From Cylindrotheca closterium (Eukaryota; Bacillariophyta; Bacillariophyceae; Bacillariales; Bacillariaceae), in contig CAKOGP040002025.1 of the NCBI GenBank assembly GCA_933822405.4, positions 62,001 to 126,000 of the forward strand: a stretch of DNA of 64,000 nucleotides, written 5' to 3'. Below are positions 33,085 to 42,366 of the stretch, in pieces (the stretch's first letter is position 1; the number at the start of each line of letters is the position of its first letter). The position numbers and the translations under genes were made by a program. The notes under the pieces were generated by a model. The model made no database searches, had not been told where the DNA came from, and worked only from the letters and a program-made list of their open reading frames with translations.

Positions 33085-34274
33085 TGTATTGTTGTTGTTT
33101 GTCAAGAACTGTGTTTTGTATTCGTAAAATTGAAATTTATGAACTGATGGAAGAGTGAAAGGATGATTCAGCTGTTGGACGGGGGTGTTTGGGTCAGTTC
33201 TCAAAAACGACAAGAAAAAACACAAAAGCGTGTGTTCATCGCAAGCACGGAAGCGTCGAAACTAAAGGCGGCAAAGTGATATTTGGCATAAGTCTTGATA
33301 ATTCTTGAAGCTCTTTCCGGACGGGCGTTTTGTTGAGGAGAATTTTTCGATAATTTTTTACTTAATGCAGAAAGACTCCTATAAGTGCGTTCCTGCTTGG
33401 CCGCGATGTCGAAAGTCAGTTGAGCCTTACTTCTCACTGCAATTACAGTAGTTTTATACGGCGTTTTGCGTGGACACAAGAACGTTTCGGGACCGCGCAA
33501 GCAGGCTTTATCATCGAGAATAAAGAACATATTTTACACTTATGTTCATTCTTGTCTCTTATCTTGTTTATATATATGGATTCCCACAGGAATCTTACTT
33601 GGACATCTTGCAAGCTCGCAGGTGTCAAAAACAAGAAGTCAGGATAAAAAAGACGATGTGGAAAAACGAAAACGAGACACATTTGGACATGACAACCACA
33701 CCAGCTGGTGTGGGGTGAACACCGTACACGTGGTAGTCTTCCGTTTTCTTTCCCGCAAAAGAACCAGGTGATAAATCCAGATTTATCAGATGTGAAACAC
33801 ATCAGAATTAGTGGTCTTGATTGAGAATCGAAACGCAACCGAAAGGGTCGCGCGGTACAGTTTTGAGCTTTTTTAGCTGATTTGGATTTGGACGTGAGAA
33901 CAGTGAGGTGGTGAGTCTTACTTTTGGGCAATTTCGTTCCTGCTCACCGACAGACGCCGGGCCATTACGCGCGAGAATTAGACGATTCGCTTGGCGCACG
34001 CACGGAGGCAAGTTTATAATTTTGTTTGGTGCACCCCATGTCTGTTTAGATGAAGAGGTACACCACGAACATGCTTGGGGGCCACGTTTGTTCGAGGAAC
34101 GAGGAGATCATCCATGAGGTGACTCCATGTCAACGAGATTTGACGACACCAATTTTGACGATAGCAACTGTTCTTAGTTTCTAACAAACAAGCAAAGGCG
34201 GAGCAGCAGTCCATCTTGTTCTGTTCTAGTAGTACTATAACGACAACAACAATCGACTCGACTAATGAATTAGA
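33085..34274. other. 1.2 kb intergenic region between divergent genes
   Basis: No gene was supported. A TTCTTGAA (33302-33309) forms a minimal inverted heat-shock element (TTCnnGAA) about 220 bp upstream of the HSF start. The rest holds only short frames without features. Confidence 0.45.
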
Positions 34275-35747
34275 ATGACCATGATGGTTTCCAGGATACA
34301 ATTGTTATTGCTATTGGTGATGGCAGTGGTGGCAGTGATCGTCTCAGCAGAAGAAGAACACTCGAGCCAAATACATGAAGCACGAACAACAACCACCAAA
34401 GATAGGACCAAACGCAGGATACGGGGTCGTCGATTGGCACTCCCGTTGGATACGGAACTCGATGACGATTGGGATTATGCAATTCGAGCACCCAAAGACG
34501 ATCCACATATTCACAGTTCAGGAAAGGCTGGGAAAGCTGGGAAGTCTGGCAAGAATGATTCGATTCAAATCGAAACACAGTCGCCTTCCAAAACACAAAA
34601 CGAGGAGGACGACGATGGTTTTGATAATGGCGACAGCAGCTCCAAACCACCAAACAAGGGAAATAGTGATGGTGACAGCACAAAATTACCAAAGGGTGAC
34701 GATGATGATGTTAGTTTAGATGATGATTTGGCGAGTTTGCACTCGATGCCATCTGAATCACCATCAGCACGTCCGTCCCAAGCTCCAGCCGGTTTGGGGC
34801 CACCATCTCCACAGCTGGTTGGTATGATTCCAGGAGGCCCATCACCAAATCAATCAACAATCTATCCAAAAGACCCACAGGCGCCTATACCGACTGACAC
34901 AGAATCATCTGTATCGAACAATGCTACCGATGGGCCTACTTCTACCACAAATGCTGGTATGATGATTGGAGTCGCCGTCAGTGGTGTTGGACTCGCAGCA
35001 GTCGCAATGTTTCTCTTCAAGCGGCAGAAAAAGAGGAAACGATTGGTTCTTACCGCATCGCAACTGGAAGACGACGATATGGAACATGAACGTGGAGGGA
35101 AACGGCGAAAAATCGTCAAGGATGGAGTCGTGAATGATGACGATGATGACTACGAACGGGGACAAATGGAAGCCTTGGTATCAAATCCTACCTCCTCCTC
35201 GAGGACATCAAGGCAAGCACCAGCAACACCTGGACCGCTCTCTCCGACTAAAGTGAGAGATGGCGTTATAGAGGATGACGACGAGGAAGGTTGGTCCTTT
35301 ACAGGCGTTTACAAGCTCCAGGAGCACTACAACTTGACCGGATTCCTGGAAGCCACGGGTGTTCCTTGGGCCATTCGATCGGCAGCGGCACGAGCCCGAC
35401 CGATCCACTATATCACCCATGAAGGCAATGTCATTACCATGAAATTTAAAGGCGTTCCAAGGGCTACCTATATACTAGACGGTCCAGCGGTCGAAAATGT
35501 GCTGCGAGATCGAAGATTTGCATGCAAGGCGATACCTATATACACAGTCGACGGTTATGGATTTGAAGTTCATCAACAAGGAGTGGATGGTGGCGACTAT
35601 GATATACAGCTGAGATGGACTCTTTCCGAAGATGACATGACAGTACAGTTGACCATGACGGCTATCTTCAAGCCAGATCCAAAAAAGAACAAGACGAGGG
35701 AGCCAGTCCGGTGCACACAAATATATAGTCGAATCGGAGAGTTCTAG
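34275..35747 (+). CDS. Type I membrane protein with fatty-acid-binding-protein-like C-terminal domain
   Basis: Single exon, 490 residues. A signal peptide (about 1-24) is followed by a disordered Ser/Asp/Pro-rich ectodomain, one membrane helix at about 227-248 followed by a KRQKKRKR stop-transfer cluster, an acidic linker, and a folded C-terminal domain at about 340-490. That domain reads FTGVYKLQEHYNLTGFLEA, then GVPWAIRSAAARARP, then a GNVITMKFKG strand, and ends CTQIYSRI. This order matches the FABP/calycin layout: F-x-G-x-Y/W-x-L, then -N-x-x-x-F-L-x-A-x-GV, an R-x2-A helix, IT strands and a final R/Y-x-R. FABPs bind fatty acids and retinoids and are normally small soluble cytosolic proteins. 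Fusion to a transmembrane anchor is unusual. Resemblance is by eye. Confidence 0.62.
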   Translation: MTMMVSRIQLLLLLVMAVVAVIVSAEEEHSSQIHEARTTTTKDRTKRRIRGRRLALPLDTELDDDWDYAIRAPKDDPHIHSSGKAGKAGKSGKNDSIQIETQSPSKTQNEEDDDGFDNGDSSSKPPNKGNSDGDSTKLPKGDDDDVSLDDDLASLHSMPSESPSARPSQAPAGLGPPSPQLVGMIPGGPSPNQSTIYPKDPQAPIPTDTESSVSNNATDGPTSTTNAGMMIGVAVSGVGLAAVAMFLFKRQKKRKRLVLTASQLEDDDMEHERGGKRRKIVKDGVVNDDDDDYERGQMEALVSNPTSSSRTSRQAPATPGPLSPTKVRDGVIEDDDEEGWSFTGVYKLQEHYNLTGFLEATGVPWAIRSAAARARPIHYITHEGNVITMKFKGVPRATYILDGPAVENVLRDRRFACKAIPIYTVDGYGFEVHQQGVDGGDYDIQLRWTLSEDDMTVQLTMTAIFKPDPKKNKTREPVRCTQIYSRIGEF

Positions 35748-36097
35748 TGCCTACAGTCTGGTAGTGCTTCTGTGGTGGTGGCTCGGAGCAGGAGGATTTA
35801 TAGTAGAATGATTCGATTGTAACATTAGGATATTAGAAAAAACATTGAAAGAATAGTAGCTACTTACAATGTACTACAATGCAAATCGATCAGAGGTGTG
35901 GTCGGTACAGTAGTAGTGAAGAGTTGCGCAGACGATACGGTATCATCGGTTTCAGTTCGGGAACGAAACTGGAGAAAGCAAGAACAGGAGATGAGTGCGC
36001 ACGTTGCGCGTTGAAGGAAAATCATGACAAGTGAAACCTTTGGCAGCTGAAAGTGTCAATAAAGCTTCCACTAGACCAAACAACAAGCACTTGGAAC

Positions 36098-39046
36098 ATG
36101 AAGGTTCCATCCAAGACACTTGTAGTAGCTGCTACATTCAAAGTTACTGTAGATGCATTTCAGGTTCCTTTAAGATCACCGTTAACAGTCAGCAATCAGA
36201 GACAGAAAACTCTGCCTTCCTTCACCACGACAAAGGCACTTCCCCGGCAACAATCGAGGAAACCCCTTCCGTTTCTGTCTCAGATTAGATCAAATTTGGA
36301 TGAAAGTGAGGAAATTGATGTCGTTGTCGAGAACGACGATACTGGGAGCGACGGTGATGGTCAACATAGTACCATCGTTGACCAATTATCGTTGGAAGAA
36401 CAGAAGGAGTTGATCTTGCGTCAACTCAATATGGTAGATGAAGACGAAGACGATTCTGATTTTGATATGCAACAGCAAGAGAATGATGCATGTTTTCGAT
36501 CGAATAGTATCGATGATGAGGATGGTGACTACTACAACTACTATGATGATTCTGGTCATGAAAGTCAACAGAATCATGTTGACGATGCCAACGACACTTA
36601 CTATGGCTATGACGATGGTCCAGGAGGTTCATCTCCAAGAGAAAGACGACAAAGGCGACAACGAAGAAATGGTTCAACATCGCTCGGTGCAACAGCGAGC
36701 GAGTTGGCAGATGCTGCGATTCGAATTGGTGGGAAAGCAACGAATGTGGCCAAGAAAACTACTGAAAGAGCATGGCAGAGTCTGGTTGAAAACACCTATG
36801 ACGACGATTACGACGACGAAGAACACGAGACTCCTCCCGGCCAGCGCCGGAGAAGTGTATCCAGTCAACCGTCACGCAGTAATAGCAGACCAATGAGTCG
36901 ATACGCGCGAGAACGAATGAGATCATATGCGGACAGCCCTCCAAGGCAACGAACACGACAACGACAGAATGTCGACGAGTTTGCAACCAGGCGCCCTCAG
37001 GACGATCCAAGAGAAGAAGTATTTCAGAGGCAGAGCGATAGAATAAGGAGAGATACCAACATTCGAGCTTCAAGGCCGCCAAGAAGGCCGATTGAAAACT
37101 CCGCTGAAAACTTCACTGATGGAATGGAACCAACCGATGAGACTCAACCACCTCCCTCCAGACGGAAAGATGCGAACATGCGAACTTCAAGACCACCAAG
37201 GAGGTCAATCGAAAACCCTACCGAAAACTCGAGCGATGGAATGAAAGCAACCGATGGGACTCAGCCATCGCCCTCCAGACGGAAAGATACCAACAGACGA
37301 GCTTCAAGGCAACCGAGAAGGCCGATCGAAAACCACACCGATGGAATGGAAGCAACTGACGGGACTCCCCCACCACCCTCCAGTCGTCGGCGGAAAGAAA
37401 TCTCGAACAAACGAACCAGTCCCAACGAAAGCCAGGAAAGCCAGGAAACTGCACCTGTAGAAAACAATGATTCCACTACAACACAACGTCAGAGCAAGGA
37501 TCCGTCGTGGAAATCCATCTTGGAGAAGACATCCAAGGTGGCTTCCAAGAAAGCGAAGGCAATCCCTCAGAGAATTGTCGCCAAGGCCGAGAAAACTGCA
37601 AAAAAGGCCAAAGACATGTCTTATAAAGTGGTTTCCAATCTGCTCGAAGACGACGAGGAGGAAGACAAGAGAGTGGATCCCATCGTCATGGATGCAGTGG
37701 TTGAAGCCAAAAAAATGGAGCGAATCGTGGAGGCTGAACCGATTCCCATGGATGAGTGGCCCTCAACTGCATCTTGGAGGAGCACCCAGCAGCAGCCTCC
37801 AGTCACACCCAATCGATCTGAAAGTGCACGAGATACTACCATTGAGGGTGCGCCATTCCGACCGAGAACGAGACGCAGGCAACAAACAACACCGCAACCT
37901 CCTAAACGAAGAAGGGCTAGACCAAGTCGGTCTCGAAAGTCTGATAGTGTTATGAATAATGTTGTTGACCAAGAAGACCCAGAAGAGGAACAGCAATACT
38001 ACTATGGACTATTTCAGTTGCCACCAGCCGACAGATCGTTTGAGGAACCAAACGCGGGACAAGAAACGATAGGAGCAAATGGATCATCAGACGAACCATC
38101 AGGACGTACTCCCAGTCGCAGAGTATACTCACCGTACGACAACCAATACAAACGGCGAGGCCGTGGTGATTACGAAGACTACGAAGATATGGGCGATGAG
38201 TACACAGATGGTGTTGACAGAATGGGAAATTTTGTTGCTGGAGCATTCGATACATTCTTGTGGGGCCGAATGGACGAAGATCGTCCCATTCGAAATCGTT
38301 CGCGTCGCCGCAAGCAGGAACCAAATGGTCGTCAAACTACAGACAACAAGACTGGTGGTCCCAAGCGACACAAGCGTAGTGGTCATTGGAGGGATCGCAT
38401 GGAAGAACAATTTGACGAATTCCTTGGGATTCATGAGGACGGTAAATATTACGATCGTTGGGCCAATCAAGACTCAGAACTTGAAAAAAAGCAAGAGAAC
38501 AACAGGAAAAAGAATGGGACTGATCACGATCCAGTTTCCTTTGCCCGAGGTGAAGTTGGCCGCGGGAATCGTCGTACCAAAAGTCGCCCCATCTGGGAAA
38601 ATGAAGATTCTCTCTTGTCCGTACTCTTTGGCACTGACAATGACACTATCCGTCGCAATGCCCGCTTGTATCGCTCCAAGTCCAATCTACCCTTCTTTGG
38701 CAGCAATCAAGGTTCGATCTTGCGAATGGTTCAATCAGTGCTACAATCGGTTGCTTTGGTCGCTGGCCGTGTCAGTCAATGGGCTAGTGTCCGGGGCTCC
38801 TTGCCCCAGCCTGTCATTGTGGTGGGACTCTTATCAGCCCTGCTATCAGCACGTCCTGGAAAGCGTTGGCAGACGGTGTTATTCGTCACGCTGGCCCTCC
38901 GTATGATGGGAGAATTGCTACATGGCTACATGTACGACGATTTGGACTTTGAAGATGACTTGTCGGTAGTCAACCACAAGGACGACCAGAACAGCGAGTT
39001 GGGAGATGATGACTTTGAGAAATACGACGGAAGCGATTTCATGTAG
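36098..39046 (+). CDS. Long disordered, probably plastid-targeted membrane protein
   Basis: Single exon, 982 residues from the ATG at 36098; the frame extends 15 codons upstream. The chosen start gives a hydrophobic leader ending VTVDA followed by FQVP, which fits a diatom plastid signal with Phe at +1. Most of the protein is acidic, Arg-rich and disordered, including three 39-residue repeats (RRDTNIRASRPPRRPIEN type) at 37051-37400. The C-terminal ~130 residues contain hydrophobic stretches (VIVVGLLSALLSA, TVLFVTLALRMMGEL) likely to be membrane helices. No catalytic domain was recognised. Confidence 0.65.
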   Translation: MKVPSKTLVVAATFKVTVDAFQVPLRSPLTVSNQRQKTLPSFTTTKALPRQQSRKPLPFLSQIRSNLDESEEIDVVVENDDTGSDGDGQHSTIVDQLSLEEQKELILRQLNMVDEDEDDSDFDMQQQENDACFRSNSIDDEDGDYYNYYDDSGHESQQNHVDDANDTYYGYDDGPGGSSPRERRQRRQRRNGSTSLGATASELADAAIRIGGKATNVAKKTTERAWQSLVENTYDDDYDDEEHETPPGQRRRSVSSQPSRSNSRPMSRYARERMRSYADSPPRQRTRQRQNVDEFATRRPQDDPREEVFQRQSDRIRRDTNIRASRPPRRPIENSAENFTDGMEPTDETQPPPSRRKDANMRTSRPPRRSIENPTENSSDGMKATDGTQPSPSRRKDTNRRASRQPRRPIENHTDGMEATDGTPPPPSSRRRKEISNKRTSPNESQESQETAPVENNDSTTTQRQSKDPSWKSILEKTSKVASKKAKAIPQRIVAKAEKTAKKAKDMSYKVVSNLLEDDEEEDKRVDPIVMDAVVEAKKMERIVEAEPIPMDEWPSTASWRSTQQQPPVTPNRSESARDTTIEGAPFRPRTRRRQQTTPQPPKRRRARPSRSRKSDSVMNNVVDQEDPEEEQQYYYGLFQLPPADRSFEEPNAGQETIGANGSSDEPSGRTPSRRVYSPYDNQYKRRGRGDYEDYEDMGDEYTDGVDRMGNFVAGAFDTFLWGRMDEDRPIRNRSRRRKQEPNGRQTTDNKTGGPKRHKRSGHWRDRMEEQFDEFLGIHEDGKYYDRWANQDSELEKKQENNRKKNGTDHDPVSFARGEVGRGNRRTKSRPIWENEDSLLSVLFGTDNDTIRRNARLYRSKSNLPFFGSNQGSILRMVQSVLQSVALVAGRVSQWASVRGSLPQPVIVVGLLSALLSARPGKRWQTVLFVTLALRMMGELLHGYMYDDLDFEDDLSVVNHKDDQNSELGDDDFEKYDGSDFM
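37051..37400 (+). repeat. 117-bp intragenic repeat, three copies
   Basis: Units begin at 37051, 37168 and 37285 (39 residues each); the third is shortened by a few residues. Encoded motif: (R/D)TN..RASRPPRRPIEN....TDGMEATD.TQPPPS. It lies inside the disordered plastid protein. Confidence 0.85.
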
Positions 39047-39170
39047 ATACGTAGATTGAGATAGATATCTAGTATACATGGCTATTTAGGAAGCAGAAGT
39101 TTGAACCAACGCTAGGGAGCGATGCTGATTTGTCGATTTCACCAGAAACAAGATACATTATTTATAAAAT

Positions 39171-39740
39171 CTATAGTTTACTTCTGGCCCGAATAAATAT
39201 CAGATGCCATCCAAATTGTGTTTGGACCGGTCCCAACGTTGTTTCTAATGGCGATTTTGGATTGAATACCAATTTGTCAAAAGGCGGTGCCATGTCCCCC
39301 GACTTGAATCGACCGAGGTCTCCCTTTACCTTTTTGGAGGGGCACTGGCTGTACTTTGCCGCATAGTCCCCAAATCTCTTGTAGTCGTCATCAATGTCCT
39401 TTTTCATGGCTTCCAACATCTTTTTTGTATTGCTGGAAGGATCTTCAATGAGAATGTGCGCGGCTTCGGCCCACAAACTGGCAAACATGATATTGAATAA
39501 GTTGATAAACAGGACGGAGAAGATGAGTCCTGTCACTGGAGAAATGGGAATTTTGGTGCCACCAATTTCAAGATTGCGAAGGAACCATGGCTTGGCAGCA
39601 TCTCGGGCTTTCTTCAATTCTTCCCTTTGTTTCTCGTAATCAAAATCGTCTTCGGATACGGCTGTCTGAATAAGGAAGCTCATCATGGAAAGTACCACGA
39701 GACATGTGCGGAACTTCAACGATTTATTTGTGAACATCAT
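39171..39740 (-). CDS. Membrane-anchored parvulin-type peptidyl-prolyl isomerase
   Basis: Single exon, 189 residues. A signal peptide (about 1-29, cleavage near AVSE) is followed by a charged stretch, a transmembrane helix (68-90, TGLIFSVLFINLFNIMFASLW) and then a parvulin (PPIC) domain at 93-187: AHILIED, YAAKYSQCPS, GDLGRF, MAPPFDKLVF, GPVQTQFGWHLI. These are the standard rotamase motifs, and parvulins catalyse cis-trans prolyl isomerisation. A secretory or endomembrane location fits the leader. The closeness of helix and enzyme suggests the domain sits at the membrane surface. It is divergently arranged with the SGNH-like gene at 40219. Confidence 0.85.
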   Translation of the reverse strand: MMFTNKSLKFRTCLVVLSMMSFLIQTAVSEDDFDYEKQREELKKARDAAKPWFLRNLEIGGTKIPISPVTGLIFSVLFINLFNIMFASLWAEAAHILIEDPSSNTKKMLEAMKKDIDDDYKRFGDYAAKYSQCPSKKVKGDLGRFKSGDMAPPFDKLVFNPKSPLETTLGPVQTQFGWHLIFIRARSKL

Positions 39741-40218
39741 AGTGCTAGAAGATAGAGATAGACAAGGGTCTTGCTTGATTCTTTTTGTTGTTTCTTTTGT
39801 CTCGTGTACGTTTGTTGTAATGAATGAAGCACGAACTAAATGCCAAGTGTCGCAAGAGTGTACGATGATGTCCAGCAGTTGATTTTGAGGAAAGTCCCAT
39901 CAACTTCTGGAAGTATGTTCATGTACAGTAGGATGTATCTCTAAACCCTAACGCTCGACTGCAAAAGTCATGGTTTAACGCGACTTTACTATATTAAATC
40001 AACTGGCTCGTCTTTTTTAACGAGAATTAATACCGCGCTAATTTCAAATTGTTGACACCTCATCGGTAGTTCGCTTTTGCCAACAATTTTTAACCTTGCA
40101 TTCAGTCGACACAAACATTACAAAAACCAAAAAACCAAAGAATGATGACCATGGCGTTGGCTTAAAAGTCAACAACTCTTCGTCTTTCAAGTAGTACCTA
40201 TTGATCCAAACATAGAGA
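39741..40218. other. Divergent promoter region, nothing recognised
   Basis: A 478-bp AT-rich interval between the parvulin gene (minus) and SGNH-like paralogue 2 (plus). It presumably holds both promoters. No conserved element was recognised. Confidence 0.4.
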
Positions 40219-41943
40219 ATGGCACCAAACCAAAGCCAAGAACGCAAGGCAGCCGCAGCTGCAATATTCTTGTTGTTGTTCCTTGCGATACGTAAAAGCA
40301 TAACTGCACTCACAATGCTCCATGGGTCATCATCCTCATTATCATCGCTTGCATTCTCCGTTGCCCATGAACATCATCCAAACGAACGGATAAAAAACGC
40401 TGATGATATGAGAATTTGGGAGATCATATGGAGAGATGCCACAATCCCATCCATAAAGACGACCGATGTGCCCATGAAAGAGCGAGAGAGAACATGGAAG
40501 CAACTCTCAGATCAGACACCAATCGTATCCATGAAACATGTACAGGATTTGTTTGCCGCATTCCCCATCCCGAGAGACGCCATACAACACTACAATCAAG
40601 ACGCCTTCCACGGTTTGATATCGAGCTTGATCCAGGCGCAAAGAGATGGAAGGAACTTTACGATTGTGGCAAATGGTGGTTCCGCAACGGCTGGAGGCGG
40701 GAATCCGTCGACGCCAGAAGAACATCGATACTACCCCAGTTTTTCTAGATACTTGAACGCATTATTAGTACCAGCACACTTTGTCAAGGATGGAGGCAAA
40801 CCCCCAACTGTGCAATGGGTAAATCAGGGACATGGATTTCGAACATCGCTGCACACAGCAATATTCTTTGACAGTTTTATTCCTTCCGATACCGATTTAC
40901 TGATATGGGAGTTCTCCATCAATGACCCAAGCATTGGATTGAGGGACCAAGACTTGATTTTGAGGAGTGCCCGAGATAGTCTACTGTCGTGGCTGTATCA
41001 GGTAAAGAGGATGAAGAATCCACCCAAGGTGATATTGATATATAAGTGGGACCCTCCATTTCACCGAGACAACGCAACGCAAAAGATTGTCAGTCGAGCC
41101 TTTGATGCCCATGGAACCATGGCGAGACAATTTCCTTTTGTTATCGGGCACATCCACCTGGCCGATTACATCGGTGAACTCCAAATTCCGAACTGCGAGA
41201 AATGGAATCAGTGTCCCATTCTCAGTGATCACTGCCATATCAGCAAGATAGGACACATGGCGACCGCGTTTTTGCTGCTGAACTTTCTGAATCCAAACAA
41301 AGCTTCCGAATTTCTTTCTCCTACAGCGGATGTTACCATTGATGATGCCAACTACGAGTGGAGTTGTGGTGTAGAGACGGAAGCGAAACGGATTTTGAAG
41401 GAGGTCACGACTACTCCATCGAAAGAGTGGAGACCCCCAATTGGCACATGGACTGCGGATTTACCTTTGCATACACACGGCCGCCTGGTAGAAGGTCCGA
41501 GGATGGGAAATCCCCACCTCATTGGTGCAGAGGACCCTATGAGAATCGACAGACAACAAGCAATCTCTATCTATATGTGTGATAATGACAATGAAAAGGG
41601 TTCCTTTTCAGTAGTGGTGACACCACCACTCGAACCACTGAGAAATGCTCGAGTCGTTTTGTTTACTTTTAGGAACCAAGACTTGATGGACAGTGATAGC
41701 TTTCAGGTACGTCTAAATGGTTCCACTGAGAAGGCGAAGGGGGAGCTGGTCCCAGTGCGGGTCAAGAGGAATCTCGATATTCAAGAAGAGTGGCGCTGCC
41801 ATTTTTCGTGTCCCTGGAGCTATTCGGCTGACGTTTATGTGTACGTCTTTCATGAACCACAAGCAACTGTCCATTCCATGGAACTGTGTACTCCTACCAT
41901 TCCCATCCCAAAACCAAAGGTGCAATCGGTAGTATTCTGGTGA
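40219..41943 (+). CDS. SGNH/GDSL-hydrolase-like membrane-anchored protein (paralogue 2)
   Basis: Single exon, 574 residues. A hydrophobic anchor spans about 11-25. The SGNH blocks are ANGGSATAGG (Ser155), NQGHGFRTSLHTAIFFD, WEFSIND (Asn235) and SDHCHISKIGH (Asp337, His340). The C-terminal region starts at YEWSCGVETEAKRIL and ends VQSVVFW. Length and motifs are close to the genes at 11019 and 42367. It is followed by paralogue 3 about 420 bp downstream on the same strand. Confidence 0.75.
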   Translation: MAPNQSQERKAAAAAIFLLLFLAIRKSITALTMLHGSSSSLSSLAFSVAHEHHPNERIKNADDMRIWEIIWRDATIPSIKTTDVPMKERERTWKQLSDQTPIVSMKHVQDLFAAFPIPRDAIQHYNQDAFHGLISSLIQAQRDGRNFTIVANGGSATAGGGNPSTPEEHRYYPSFSRYLNALLVPAHFVKDGGKPPTVQWVNQGHGFRTSLHTAIFFDSFIPSDTDLLIWEFSINDPSIGLRDQDLILRSARDSLLSWLYQVKRMKNPPKVILIYKWDPPFHRDNATQKIVSRAFDAHGTMARQFPFVIGHIHLADYIGELQIPNCEKWNQCPILSDHCHISKIGHMATAFLLLNFLNPNKASEFLSPTADVTIDDANYEWSCGVETEAKRILKEVTTTPSKEWRPPIGTWTADLPLHTHGRLVEGPRMGNPHLIGAEDPMRIDRQQAISIYMCDNDNEKGSFSVVVTPPLEPLRNARVVLFTFRNQDLMDSDSFQVRLNGSTEKAKGELVPVRVKRNLDIQEEWRCHFSCPWSYSADVYVYVFHEPQATVHSMELCTPTIPIPKPKVQSVVFW

Positions 41944-42366
41944 AGCGGCAAGGCGAATCCAATAGAATACTGTAGTAATATAAAATAGATCATAGAGACA
42001 ATTCATACAATCCGCGCAACTACAGTAGGTCTACTACACTTTGTCTAAATTATTTCTCCTTTTGAAGCATTGTCAGGAACAAAGAAGCCAACCATCCATA
42101 ACCTTATATTCATTCAACAAGTCCGTCCAAGGAACCAGTGTTACCGTATATTGGGAGACATTTTCGTTGTTTTCTTGAAAAAAATAAAGTTGTACTCATC
42201 TCCGAGCTGGAAAAGTCCCAAATTGAAAATCGGTCTTTCATCTCGTCTCGTCCCGCACCGCATCGAAACACTCAAGTTCTACTAATACTCAGCCGGTACA
42301 TACAACAGCCTTGCCTGATGTCGTTCAATTCCGTGGATTCCTTCGTCTACATAAGAAGCTGAAAGT

